From: Coraliomargarita_B sp046540835
Lineage (GTDB): Bacteria; Verrucomicrobiota; Verrucomicrobiia; Opitutales; Coraliomargaritaceae
NCBI GenBank assembly: GCA_046540835.1
Contig: JBKHEL010000057.1
Span: 1-18,669 of the forward strand
DNA: 18,669 nt
Direction of reading: 5' to 3'
Position 1 is the first letter of the stretch. Every line of letters starts with the position of its first letter. The notes under the pieces were generated by a model, which saw only the letters and a program-made list of their open reading frames with translations, did not search any database and was not told where the DNA came from. A program made the translations under genes and the position numbers. Positions 7,158 through 14,679 of the stretch are shown piece by piece.

Positions 7158-7976
7158 ATGAGCATTTGCGAATTCAATCACTATCGTATCCGGAAAGGTC
7201 AAAATGACCGGCTCGCCAAGGTGTCTCCCAACCCGTGGGACGACCTGCCCCAAAGTAAGAACGATGGACGCAAAGAGCTCGAAGAGCTACATCTTCGTCT
7301 CTCCGAGCTGCAGCAGAAATTCTTCGTGGACCGCCGGAACAAATTTTTGATCGTGCTGCAGGGCATGGATACCAGCGGCAAAAACGGCACGATCCGCCAT
7401 GTCTTTCGCGGGGTGAATCCGCAGGGCGTCCACGTGGCCAGTTTTGAAAAGCCCTCCTCTCTTGAACTCGCCCACGATTACCTCTGGCGGGTCCATCAAA
7501 GAACACCTTCTGATGGAGAGATCATGATCTTTGACCGGAGCCACTACGAAGACGTGCTGGCGGTCCGCGTGAATGAGCTCAAACCGGAGTCCGTCTGGAG
7601 AAAGCGCTTCCGGCACATCCGGGACTTCGAGCAACTCCTGGTCGATGAGAATACGATCATCCTCAAGTTCTTCCTCCACATTGACCGAGAGACTCAGAAA
7701 GAGCGCCTCCAAAAGCGACTCGATACGCCCGCCAAAAACTGGAAATTTGACCACTCCGACTTGGTCGCCCGCTCCAAATGGGAAAAGTATATCGAGGCCT
7801 ATGAAGAGGTCTTCGATGAAACGACTTCGGAAGACGCACCCTGGTATGTCATTCCGGCGAATAAAAAATGGGCCCGGAATCTGCTCGTTGCAAGAATCGT
7901 TGTCGCCCAGCTCGAAGACCTGCACCTCAGCTACCCGGAAGTGGACTACGATCCGAAAACGGTGCAGATCGATTAA
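7158..7976 (+). CDS. ppk2: Polyphosphate kinase 2 family protein (PPK2)
   Basis: The 272-residue single-domain P-loop enzyme phosphorylates nucleoside mono- or diphosphates using polyphosphate. Walker A is G69-MDTSG-K75-NG, Walker B region is EIMIFDRSHYEDVLAVRV with D126 and R127, and the lid region includes QKERLQKRLDTPAKNWKF. Sequence style and length (GVNPQGVHVASFEKP, LAHDYLWRVH) are closest to class III, whose members act on AMP/ADP and often other nucleotides. Position 76, commonly Asp or Gly after the Walker Lys, is Asn here. It is the first gene of a run with small gaps that includes gpgS, so it may help recycle nucleotides spent on NDP-sugars; that role is inference. The upstream region has a plausible promoter and no Shine-Dalgarno. 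Confidence 0.9.
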   Translation: MSICEFNHYRIRKGQNDRLAKVSPNPWDDLPQSKNDGRKELEELHLRLSELQQKFFVDRRNKFLIVLQGMDTSGKNGTIRHVFRGVNPQGVHVASFEKPSSLELAHDYLWRVHQRTPSDGEIMIFDRSHYEDVLAVRVNELKPESVWRKRFRHIRDFEQLLVDENTIILKFFLHIDRETQKERLQKRLDTPAKNWKFDHSDLVARSKWEKYIEAYEEVFDETTSEDAPWYVIPANKKWARNLLVARIVVAQLEDLHLSYPEVDYDPKTVQID

Positions 7977-8001
7977 TTCAAACGCTTCATGACTGCCCAT
8001 T

Positions 8002-9168
8002 ATGCCCGACGCCTTTCAATCCATCCTAAGCGACATCCACCCAAACCGGGAGGCCCTCCATTCCATCCGCGAATTACTTCTGGCCAATGCGGTGATGATT
8101 GGTGAAATCCCCTCCCCGACCGGCTCTGAGGAAGAGCGGATTCGCTTCCTCAGTGACCGCTTCCTGGAGGAGGGGCTACAGAACATTTCCGTGGACGAGG
8201 CGGGCAACGGGATGGCGATCCTGCCGGGGAAGACGGGCTCAAACAACATCCTCATCTGTGCGCACGCCGATACGGTTTTCAGCCACAAGGTCGACCATGC
8301 GATGTCGGTCAGCGCAGAACAGATCAGTGGACCCGGCATCGGCGACAACAGCCTCGGGCTCGCAGCCATCATGACCTTGCCGGAAATCTTCCGCCGACTC
8401 GACATTCAGTTCGATGACAATCTCATCCTCATGGGCTGCACGCGGAGCCTCGGCCGGGGCGATCTCGGCGGCATCCGGTTCTTCCTTGAAAACAATCAAC
8501 TGCCGCTTCGTGCGGGCATCAGCGTCGAAGGCATCCAGCTCGGCCGGCTCAGCTACGCCTCGGTCGGCATGCTCCGGGGGGAAATTACTGTCAATGTCCC
8601 GAGCAGTTACGACTGGGCGAAGTTTGGTGCCACCGGCTCAGTCGCCGTCCTCACACGGGCGGTTCAGCGGATCACCGAGATCCCCATGCCCATGAACCCT
8701 CCTTCCCAAATCATTTTTGGCTCGATTAGCGGCGGGACTTCCTTCGATACCCGCCCGACCAGTGCCAGCCTCCGCTTCGAAGTGCGCAGCGAAAAAGAGG
8801 GCATGGTCGCGGAAATCCGCGAGCAAATCGAAAGCATTGTCGAGGAGATCAGCACCAGCTCCGAGACGGAAATCATCTTCTCGCCGGTCGCTCAGCGCCA
8901 GCCCGGCGGCCTCCCCTACCGCCATCCGTTGGTGCGCAATATGCGCCGGATCCTCGACACACTCGAAGTGAAGCCGCGTGTCGAGCCCAGCGTCGGCGAG
9001 CTCAGCCAGCTGATCGAACACCGCATCCCCAGCGTCACGCTGGGTCTGACGCATGGACGCCACAAAAACGAATTGGATGAATCCATCGAGATTCAGCCGA
9101 TCTTCGGGGGGGTCTCACAGCTGATCGCGCTGCTCCAATCCATCGACCAAGGACTTTGTGATGCATAG
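8002..9168 (+). CDS. M20-like metallohydrolase homologue lacking the catalytic Glu pair
   Basis: The 388-residue protein has the M20 peptidase/deacylase fold order: a catalytic domain, an inserted dimerisation domain (about 180-295), then the rest of the catalytic domain. Metal ligands H88 and D90 in ICAHADTV, bridging D115 in GPGIGDNSLG, E176 in ISVEGIQLGRL and a late His (H351 or H354 in THGRHKNELDE) are present. The general-base EE that should lie in a GEEGLGDLRG-type segment is missing: the matching segment reads CTRSLGRGDLGG (146-157). It is therefore probably not a normal peptidase, and may be non-catalytic or have another base. It starts 25 bp after ppk2 and overlaps gpgS by 8 bp, pointing to a shared function in the glucosylglycerate operon, which is unknown. 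Confidence 0.8.
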   Translation: MPDAFQSILSDIHPNREALHSIRELLLANAVMIGEIPSPTGSEEERIRFLSDRFLEEGLQNISVDEAGNGMAILPGKTGSNNILICAHADTVFSHKVDHAMSVSAEQISGPGIGDNSLGLAAIMTLPEIFRRLDIQFDDNLILMGCTRSLGRGDLGGIRFFLENNQLPLRAGISVEGIQLGRLSYASVGMLRGEITVNVPSSYDWAKFGATGSVAVLTRAVQRITEIPMPMNPPSQIIFGSISGGTSFDTRPTSASLRFEVRSEKEGMVAEIREQIESIVEEISTSSETEIIFSPVAQRQPGGLPYRHPLVRNMRRILDTLEVKPRVEPSVGELSQLIEHRIPSVTLGLTHGRHKNELDESIEIQPIFGGVSQLIALLQSIDQGLCDA

Positions 9169-10144
9169 TAAAATAGAAAAATGGCTTGAGACGAACACCT
9201 TTCACCACGGCGAGTTCTGGGACATCCTGAAGCTAGTCGAGGAAAAGGAGAAAAAGGGGCTCAAAATATCGCTCTGCATCCCGACCCTGAACGAGGAGAA
9301 AACCATCGGCAAGGAGATCGTCATCTTCAAATCCGAGCTGATGGAGCGCTATCCCCTGATCGACGAGTTCGCCGTCATCGATTCCGGCTCGCAGGATAAG
9401 ACACTGGAAGTTGCCGCCTCCTTTGGGGCGGACACCTACCTTTCGGCGGACATTCTCCCGGAAGTCGGTGAGAAGAAGGGCAAGGGCGAGAACCTCTGGA
9501 AGGCGATCTACCAGCTGGAAGGCGATATCATCATCTACGTCGATGCGGATATTAAAAATATTCACCCCCGCTTCGTCACCGGAATCGTCGCACCCCTGAT
9601 CCACCACGACAGCATCAAATACTGCAAAGCCTTCTACGACCGCCCCATGGCTTATTCCAGCGGCATCCGGGCGAGCGGTGGCGGCCGTGTCACGGAAATT
9701 TTGATACGCCCGCTCTTTTCACTGTTTTTCCCGGAACTGACCTCGTTGATTCAACCGCTCTCCGGCGAGTTTGCCGTGCGCCGGGAAGTGCTGGAGCGCA
9801 TCCCCTTCCCTGTGGGCTACGGGGTTGAGACCGCGCACATTCTCGACGTTTACCGCCAGTGGGGCCTGGAAGCCTTCGGACAGTGCGACCTCGACCAACG
9901 CATCCACCGCAACCAGACCACCAATGCGCTGGGCAAAATGTCCTTCGGTATCCTGCAAACTTTCCTCAACCGCCTGAAGAGCTACGGCATGGTCGATAAG
10001 CTGCCCGAGTTGGAGACGCTCTACCGCCAGTTTCAGGCCGAGGGAAATCACTACGAGCAAATCACCCGCGAAATCTTCGAGGATGAACGCCCCCCGATGA
10101 TCACCATTCCCGCCTACCGGAAGAAATACGGTATCACAGACTAA
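9161..10144 (+). CDS. gpgS: Glucosyl-3-phosphoglycerate synthase (GT81)
   Basis: The enzyme makes glucosyl-3-phosphoglycerate from NDP-glucose and 3-phosphoglycerate, the first step to the compatible solute glucosylglycerate. The 327-residue GT-A protein follows the family closely: KWLETNTFHHGEFWDIL, ISLCIPTLNEEKTIGKEI (36-53), FAVIDSGSQDKT, KGKGENLWKAIY, the metal-binding DxD (D128, D130) in IIYVDADIKNIHPRFV, SGGGRVTE, LIQPLSGEFAVRREVLERIPF and QRIHRNQ. The ATG at 9161 has an AGGA at 9150-9153 with good spacing; a GTG at 9158 is an alternative. It overlaps the end of the M20-like gene, so the two are translationally coupled. It might also be the mannosyl-type synthase, but the motifs favour GpgS. 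No dedicated GpgP of the known mycobacterial or MPGP type is adjacent; the HAD gene at 11664 is the candidate. Confidence 0.9.
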   Translation: MHSKIEKWLETNTFHHGEFWDILKLVEEKEKKGLKISLCIPTLNEEKTIGKEIVIFKSELMERYPLIDEFAVIDSGSQDKTLEVAASFGADTYLSADILPEVGEKKGKGENLWKAIYQLEGDIIIYVDADIKNIHPRFVTGIVAPLIHHDSIKYCKAFYDRPMAYSSGIRASGGGRVTEILIRPLFSLFFPELTSLIQPLSGEFAVRREVLERIPFPVGYGVETAHILDVYRQWGLEAFGQCDLDQRIHRNQTTNALGKMSFGILQTFLNRLKSYGMVDKLPELETLYRQFQAEGNHYEQITREIFEDERPPMITIPAYRKKYGITD

Positions 10145-10167
10145 ACAGCCCACCTTCAAACCTTCCG

Positions 10168-11664
10168 ATGCGCATCGCGATTGTTCATTATCACCTCAAG
10201 CGCGGCGGCGTCACCCGGGTGATTGAATCGGCACTGAAGGCGCTGCGCTCAGCTGCCCCCGGGCTACGCATTGCCGTGTTCGCGGGAGAGGCGCCGGGCG
10301 GGTTTTCCGGCGCACACCTTTACCGGGAGCTGCCGGGTCTGCGCTACTCAAACGCACAGGAGAAGACTCCTTCCCCGGAAAGCCTGCTCGGCGAGCTCAA
10401 AGACGCAGCCGAAGAGACCCTGGGTGGCCCGCCGGACATTTGGCATATCCACAACCATTCGCTGGGGAAAAATCAGTCCATGCCGATGCTCGTCGAGCAT
10501 CTCGCTCGCTCCGGCGAGCGTTTGCTCCTGCAGATGCACGATTTTGCCGAAGACGGTCGCCCGGAGAATCACCGGCTCAACCAAACAAGCAAGGGGACAC
10601 TCTACCCGACTGGCACACATATCCACTACGCCTGCCTGAACGGCCGCGATACCGCCTGCTTCGAAGCGGCCGGGCTCACTCCGGAAACAGCCCGGGAGAC
10701 GCCTGCTTCCGCAAACACCAGCCCGGTCCACCTCCTCCCCAACCCGGTTGAAGCTGGCGACCCACCCCCGGAAGACCGCACCTGCTGCGCCGAACTACGC
10801 GACACGCTCGGATGCTCTGAACTTTTTCTCTATCCGGTCCGAGCCGTGCGGCGAAAGAACTTTGGCGAGCTCCTGCTTTGGTCCACCTGTCTGGAGCCGG
10901 GGCAAGCCCTCGCCACAACGCTGGGACCGACCAACCGCGATTTCGAAGCCGCTTACCAGCAGTGGCAGGCGCTTGCCGCAGAGTTGAATCTACCGGTTCA
11001 CTTCGGCATCGCTGAAGGAAACGACTGGCCCTTCGAGACGATTATGGCAAGCGCCAAGGCCATTCTCAGCACGAGTATTGCAGAGGGCTTCGGCCTGGCT
11101 TATCTCGAACCCTGGCTGTTCGGCAAAGCAATCATCGGACGGGACCTCCCCGCTATCACAGAAGATTTCAAAACGGCGGGCGTTCAGCTGAACGGACTCT
11201 ACGAGCACCTGGCGATCCCCGAGGATTGGATCGAGCCCGGCCTGCTGGAGAGCCGTCTCCACGAACAGCTCGAGGCAACCTACGCGACCTATGGCGTTTC
11301 GCTGCCGCACGATGCGGTCGCACGGGCTCGGGTCGGCATCACACCGGCACCGGGCTATCTCGATTTCGGGGGGCTCGACGAGGCCATGCAGGAAAAGGTC
11401 ATCCGCCGCACAATCGATGATGCAGAGGCCCGAAATTGGGTGGCCGGGCAAATCCCCCTCAAACATTTCCCGGAAAGCGATCCGATCGCGGCGAACAGAG
11501 AAACCATCCACCAGCACTACAACCTCCAAACTTACGGCAACCGCCTCCGGGAGCTCTACGAAGCGCTCGCAGCCTCTCATGCGTCGCAGGTCGGTGCACT
11601 CGACCCGGATGCCGTCCTTCGACAATACCTGAAACCCGAAAATTTTCGTCTGCTCCGCACCTGA
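10168..11664 (+). CDS. GT-B glycosyltransferase, GT4-like, in the gpgS operon
   Basis: The 498-residue protein starts MRIAIVHYHLKRGGVTRVIE, a typical GT-B acceptor-domain opening with the GGV glycine turn. IWHIHNHSLGKN (91-102) and LLLQMHDFAEDGRPEN follow. The donor domain shows LYPVRAVRRKNFGELLLWS (221-239) and an E-x7-E motif, E306 and E314 in STSIAEGFGLAYLEPWLFGKAIIG. About 100 residues after the Rossmann core (from about 395) have no motif I know. It begins 23 bp after gpgS and ends on the ATG of the HAD gene, so it is part of the same operon. A role in extending glucosyl-3-phosphoglycerate or glucosylglycerate is inferred from context; donor and acceptor are unknown. No Shine-Dalgarno precedes the ATG. 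Confidence 0.78.
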   Translation: MRIAIVHYHLKRGGVTRVIESALKALRSAAPGLRIAVFAGEAPGGFSGAHLYRELPGLRYSNAQEKTPSPESLLGELKDAAEETLGGPPDIWHIHNHSLGKNQSMPMLVEHLARSGERLLLQMHDFAEDGRPENHRLNQTSKGTLYPTGTHIHYACLNGRDTACFEAAGLTPETARETPASANTSPVHLLPNPVEAGDPPPEDRTCCAELRDTLGCSELFLYPVRAVRRKNFGELLLWSTCLEPGQALATTLGPTNRDFEAAYQQWQALAAELNLPVHFGIAEGNDWPFETIMASAKAILSTSIAEGFGLAYLEPWLFGKAIIGRDLPAITEDFKTAGVQLNGLYEHLAIPEDWIEPGLLESRLHEQLEATYATYGVSLPHDAVARARVGITPAPGYLDFGGLDEAMQEKVIRRTIDDAEARNWVAGQIPLKHFPESDPIAANRETIHQHYNLQTYGNRLRELYEALAASHASQVGALDPDAVLRQYLKPENFRLLRT

Positions 11665-12557
11665 TGGCCGCAAACCACAAACACCTTCACCGCATCACCT
11701 CCCGCCGACAAACCGGTCCGGTCCGCCTGCCCGACGATGCTCGTCCTCGCCTGCCTCAGCTCGCCGGGATTCGGGCCGTCGTCTTCGATGTTTACGGCAC
11801 CCTCTTCAGCTCCGGCGTGGGCGATATCAGCCTGGCCACAGAAGAAAACCGCGATGCCGCTCTCCGGACAACCCTCGCCGAAAACGGTCTCAAACTCATG
11901 CCGGGAGCTCAAGCAGAACGACTCGATGATCTCCTGCATGACATCATACACACCCACCAGGCCAAACGGCGCTCACAGGGCGTCGAATATCCGGAAGTTG
12001 AGATCCGTGAAGTCTGGAAGGATTTCATCCAAACACTGATCGACAGACACTTCCTGGAATCCGGCAAGCCGGTTGATCTCGAAGCACTCGTGATCGATTA
12101 CGAGAGCCGCATCAACCCGACACAGCCCATGCCAGGCCTGCCGGAGACCCTCGCCGCGCTCCGCCAATTCGGCCCCCTGAGCATCATCTCCAACGCTCAG
12201 TTCTACACCCCGCTGCTTTTTGAAGCCTTCCTCGGACAAAGCACCGAAACACTCGGCTTCTGCTCCGCTTGCAATGTCTGGTCCTACGCCGAACTTGAGG
12301 GCAAGCCCTCCCGGCGACTCTACGAACTGGCCGCGCAAAAACTTGCCGCCCACCACAGCCTCCGCCCCGAGGACTGCCTGTATGTCGGCAATGATATGCG
12401 CAACGACATTTGGCCGGCCCGGGAAGTCGGCTTTCGCACCGCACTTTTCGCCGGAGACCGCCTCTCTCTGCGCCGACGCCCGGAACACCCCGCCTGTAAA
12501 GGGCTTGAGGCCGATGCCGAGATCACCGAACTCGCTCAGATCTTACAGCTGCTGTAG
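11664..12557 (+). CDS. HAD-superfamily hydrolase, candidate sugar-phosphoglycerate phosphatase
   Basis: The 297-residue protein has HAD motif I as FDVYGTLF with nucleophile D42, motif II S176 in SIISNAQF, motif III K214 in EGKPSRRLYELA, and motif IV D244 and D248 in YVGNDMRNDIWPA. A helical cap lies between motifs I and II (about 55-160, C1 type). The second Asp of the usual DxD is Tyr44, as in haloacid dehalogenase-like members, so phosphatase activity is not assured. The ATG shares its A with the TGA stop of the glycosyltransferase gene, which shows tight coupling. By position it is the best candidate for the dephosphorylation step after GpgS. The first 34 residues are a basic, probably disordered leader. 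It is the last gene of the run; a 266-bp gap follows. Confidence 0.75.
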   Translation: MAANHKHLHRITSRRQTGPVRLPDDARPRLPQLAGIRAVVFDVYGTLFSSGVGDISLATEENRDAALRTTLAENGLKLMPGAQAERLDDLLHDIIHTHQAKRRSQGVEYPEVEIREVWKDFIQTLIDRHFLESGKPVDLEALVIDYESRINPTQPMPGLPETLAALRQFGPLSIISNAQFYTPLLFEAFLGQSTETLGFCSACNVWSYAELEGKPSRRLYELAAQKLAAHHSLRPEDCLYVGNDMRNDIWPAREVGFRTALFAGDRLSLRRRPEHPACKGLEADAEITELAQILQLL

Positions 12558-12823
12558 TCCTGAACGAGCGACGAAAAACAGGGACCTGAACAGCGATGGG
12601 CCTGGCCAATATCAAACATCGGGCCACGCTCAAAACCCTAATTATTTTTCAAGGCCTTGCAGCATGCCTCCGGGGCTGGATACCCCAACTCGCCGTGCTC
12701 AAAGTCCCCGGAAATTTGCTGATAACTCCGAGCACCAGGTGTCGCTAAAAAGGAAAGATTCAAAAATACACGAGAAACTGCTTGATTTTACCTCACCGCA
12801 CGTTTTGATCTCCCGCTTTTCCC
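12558..12823. other. Non-coding leader region before rplU
   Basis: This 266-bp gap has no convincing ORF. It includes an AT-rich patch with AATTATTTTTC (12640-12650), the palindrome AAGGCCTT (12651-12658) and a short GGGG...CCCC stem near 12675-12690. No strong terminator for the upstream operon or consensus promoter for rplU was found, though both must lie here. It may hold an unrecognised ribosomal-protein leader. Confidence 0.4.
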
Positions 12824-13138
12824 ATGAAAGCGACAATTAAAACTCAAGGCCGCCAATTTACTGTCACCGAAGGTGATGTCCTCAAGGTAAACTCGTTTCC
12901 GGGCACGGAAACGGGCGACACCATCGACATCAGCGAGGTCCTGATGATCGGCGAAGGGGCCGACGCCCGCTTCGGCACCCCGCTCCTCGAAGGTGCTTCG
13001 GTCAAAGCGACCATCCTCGAAAACAAAAAAGACAACAAAGTCATCGTCTTTAAGAAAAAGCGCCGTCAGGGCTACAAGAAACGCCGCGGTCACCGTCAAC
13101 ACCTCTCCGTGATCAAGATCGACTCGATCAACGGTTAG
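12824..13138 (+). CDS. rplU: Ribosomal protein bL21
   Basis: The 104-residue protein binds 23S rRNA in the large subunit. It shows the bL21 pattern: MKATIKTQGRQFTVTEGDVLKV at the N-terminus, DTIDISEVLMIG in the middle, and the basic KKKRRQGYKKRRGHRQHLSVIKI C-terminus that contacts RNA. The length matches the family (about 103). It is followed 33 bp on by rpmA, the conserved rplU-rpmA pair. The usual third member, obgE, is not next; the operon ends at a terminator after rpmA. No Shine-Dalgarno is seen at this ATG. Confidence 0.97.
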   Translation: MKATIKTQGRQFTVTEGDVLKVNSFPGTETGDTIDISEVLMIGEGADARFGTPLLEGASVKATILENKKDNKVIVFKKKRRQGYKKRRGHRQHLSVIKIDSING

Positions 13139-13171
13139 TCCCCATCACCCTCAGCCAGGAGACTTCGAAAA

Positions 13172-13426
13172 ATGTCACACAAAAAAGGACAAGGAACTTC
13201 CCGCAACGGTCGCGACAGCACATCCAAGCGTCTCGGCGTGAAAAAATTTGGCGGCGAGGCCGTCATCGCCGGTAACATCATCATGCGCCAACGCGGCACA
13301 CGCTACCACCCTGGTGCAAACGTGGGCATCGGCCGCGACCACACCCTGTTTGCACTCAAGGACGGCCAAGTCGCCTTCGACCGGGAGCACCGTAAAATTA
13401 ACGTGGTCGAGACGGTCACCGCCTGA
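13172..13426 (+). CDS. rpmA: Ribosomal protein bL27
   Basis: The 84-residue protein has its N-terminal tail near the peptidyl transferase centre. The sequence MSHKKGQGTSRNGRDSTSKR LGVKKFGGE is typical, with the SRNGRDS and QRGTRYHPGANVGIGRDHTLFAL signatures. The tail begins directly with MSHKKG and has no cleaved extension of the Firmicute type. An AGGAG at 13157-13161, ten bases before the ATG, is one of the clearest Shine-Dalgarno sites in the window. It is co-transcribed with rplU. Confidence 0.97.
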   Translation: MSHKKGQGTSRNGRDSTSKRLGVKKFGGEAVIAGNIIMRQRGTRYHPGANVGIGRDHTLFALKDGQVAFDREHRKINVVETVTA

Positions 13427-13460
13427 CGGCCACCGCCTGAATCCCCGGCAAAAAAATTTT

Positions 13461-13495
13461 AAATCCCGCTTCCCTTTGAAGCGGGATTTTTTTTT
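13461..13495 (+). terminator. Rho-independent terminator after rplU-rpmA, possibly bidirectional
   Basis: An 11-bp perfect stem, AAATCCCGCTT (13461-13471) with AAGCGGGATTT (13479-13489), has a 7-base loop and is followed by a T-run to 13495. On the minus strand the stem is followed by TTTAAAATTTTTTT, so it could also end the convergent asd transcript, whose stop is at 13631. The rest of the 13496-13630 gap shows nothing notable. Confidence 0.92.
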
Positions 13496-13630
13496 GCCTA
13501 CGTATCCGATCGCACAGCCTCTTCCGGACCAACCAAGCCCGCACAGCCGAAAACAGCCAGCAGATCCACGACGTTCACTCCACCAGAGCAGTGACAAGCC
13601 GTGACCTTCCGAAACGATCCCTCGAATCGA

Positions 13631-14650
13631 CTAACCCTTCTTTAACTTGCCGCGCTCATGCAACAATTCGGCGATTTGAATCGCGTTCAGCGCCGCCCCT
13701 TTCCAGACCTGATCGCCAGTCACCCAGAGCGCCAGCCCGTTGTCAAATACCTGATCCTTGCGAATACGCCCCACACCACAGTTGACCACTTCGGAATAAT
13801 CCAGCGGCATCGGGTATTTAAGCTTTGCCGGATCGTCCACTAACTCGACACCGCCGAAGCCGCTGATCGCTTCACGGGCCGCTTCGACCGATACCGGCCG
13901 TTCGAAATCGGCACTCACGGAGATGCAGTGTGCACGGAAAACAGGCACACGCACACAGGTGCAAGTCACCTGCAGCTCGGGCAGACTCATAATCTTGCGG
14001 CCCTCGTTGAGCATTTTCATCTCTTCCTTGGTGTAACCGTCCTCTAAAAAATTGTCGACATGCGGGAGCAAATTAAACGCGATTTGATGCGGATAGACCT
14101 CTTTAACCATTTCTCCGCCTTCCGCCCAGGCGCGTGCCTGCTGGTCCAATTCGGCAATACCGCCGGCACCACTGCCCGAAACAGCCTGATAGGTCGATGC
14201 AATGACCGACTTCAAACCAAAGGCCTGATGCAAGGGGTAAAGCCCCATCAGCGTGATAATCGTCGAGCAATTCGGGTTGGCGATGATCCCCTTGTGCCCG
14301 AACGCGGCATCCGGGTTGATCTCAGGCACAACCAGCGGCACCGCCGGATCCATCCGAAATGCCGAACTGTTATCGATCACGATGCAGCCGCGCTTGGCGG
14401 CCTCCTCACCAAAGCGCTTCGACTGTGAGGCACCTGCGCTGAAGATGCAGGCATCCAGCCCCTCAAAAGAATCCGGAGTCGCTTCCTGTATCGTCCAGGA
14501 TTGATCTCCGTAAGTCTGCGTCTTGCCGGCTGAACGGGCCGAAGCCAGTAGTCGCAGCTCCGCCAGCGGGAAATTACGCTCATGCAGAAGGCGAATGAGT
14601 TCTTGACCGACTGCGCCGGTCGCTCCGAGGATGCCGATTTTATATGCCAT
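13631..14650 (-). CDS. asd: Aspartate-semialdehyde dehydrogenase
   Basis: The enzyme reduces aspartyl phosphate to aspartate semialdehyde with NADPH, the branch point to lysine, diaminopimelate, threonine and methionine. The 339-residue protein begins MAYKIGILGATGAVGQELIRLL, the NADP-binding glycine loop. Active-site C128 is in IIANPNCSTI and Q155 in STYQAVSGSGAGG. VRVPVFRAHCISV (233-245) carries the substrate-binding Arg and His. The start is set at the ATG 14648-14650; the frame runs 20 codons further up, but those residues are not family-like. No Shine-Dalgarno is seen. It is divergent from the L,D-transpeptidase-fold gene, with the two ATGs 29 bp apart. Confidence 0.95.
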   Translation of the reverse strand: MAYKIGILGATGAVGQELIRLLHERNFPLAELRLLASARSAGKTQTYGDQSWTIQEATPDSFEGLDACIFSAGASQSKRFGEEAAKRGCIVIDNSSAFRMDPAVPLVVPEINPDAAFGHKGIIANPNCSTIITLMGLYPLHQAFGLKSVIASTYQAVSGSGAGGIAELDQQARAWAEGGEMVKEVYPHQIAFNLLPHVDNFLEDGYTKEEMKMLNEGRKIMSLPELQVTCTCVRVPVFRAHCISVSADFERPVSVEAAREAISGFGGVELVDDPAKLKYPMPLDYSEVVNCGVGRIRKDQVFDNGLALWVTGDQVWKGAALNAIQIAELLHERGKLKKG

Positions 14651-14679
14651 TGGATTTTCTAGAGGAAAAACGCAGAGTG

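Noticed and set aside
7287..8000. Minus-strand frame of 237 codons antisense to PPK2
   Set aside because: PPK2 with intact Walker motifs occupies the plus strand, and the antisense product resembles nothing known.
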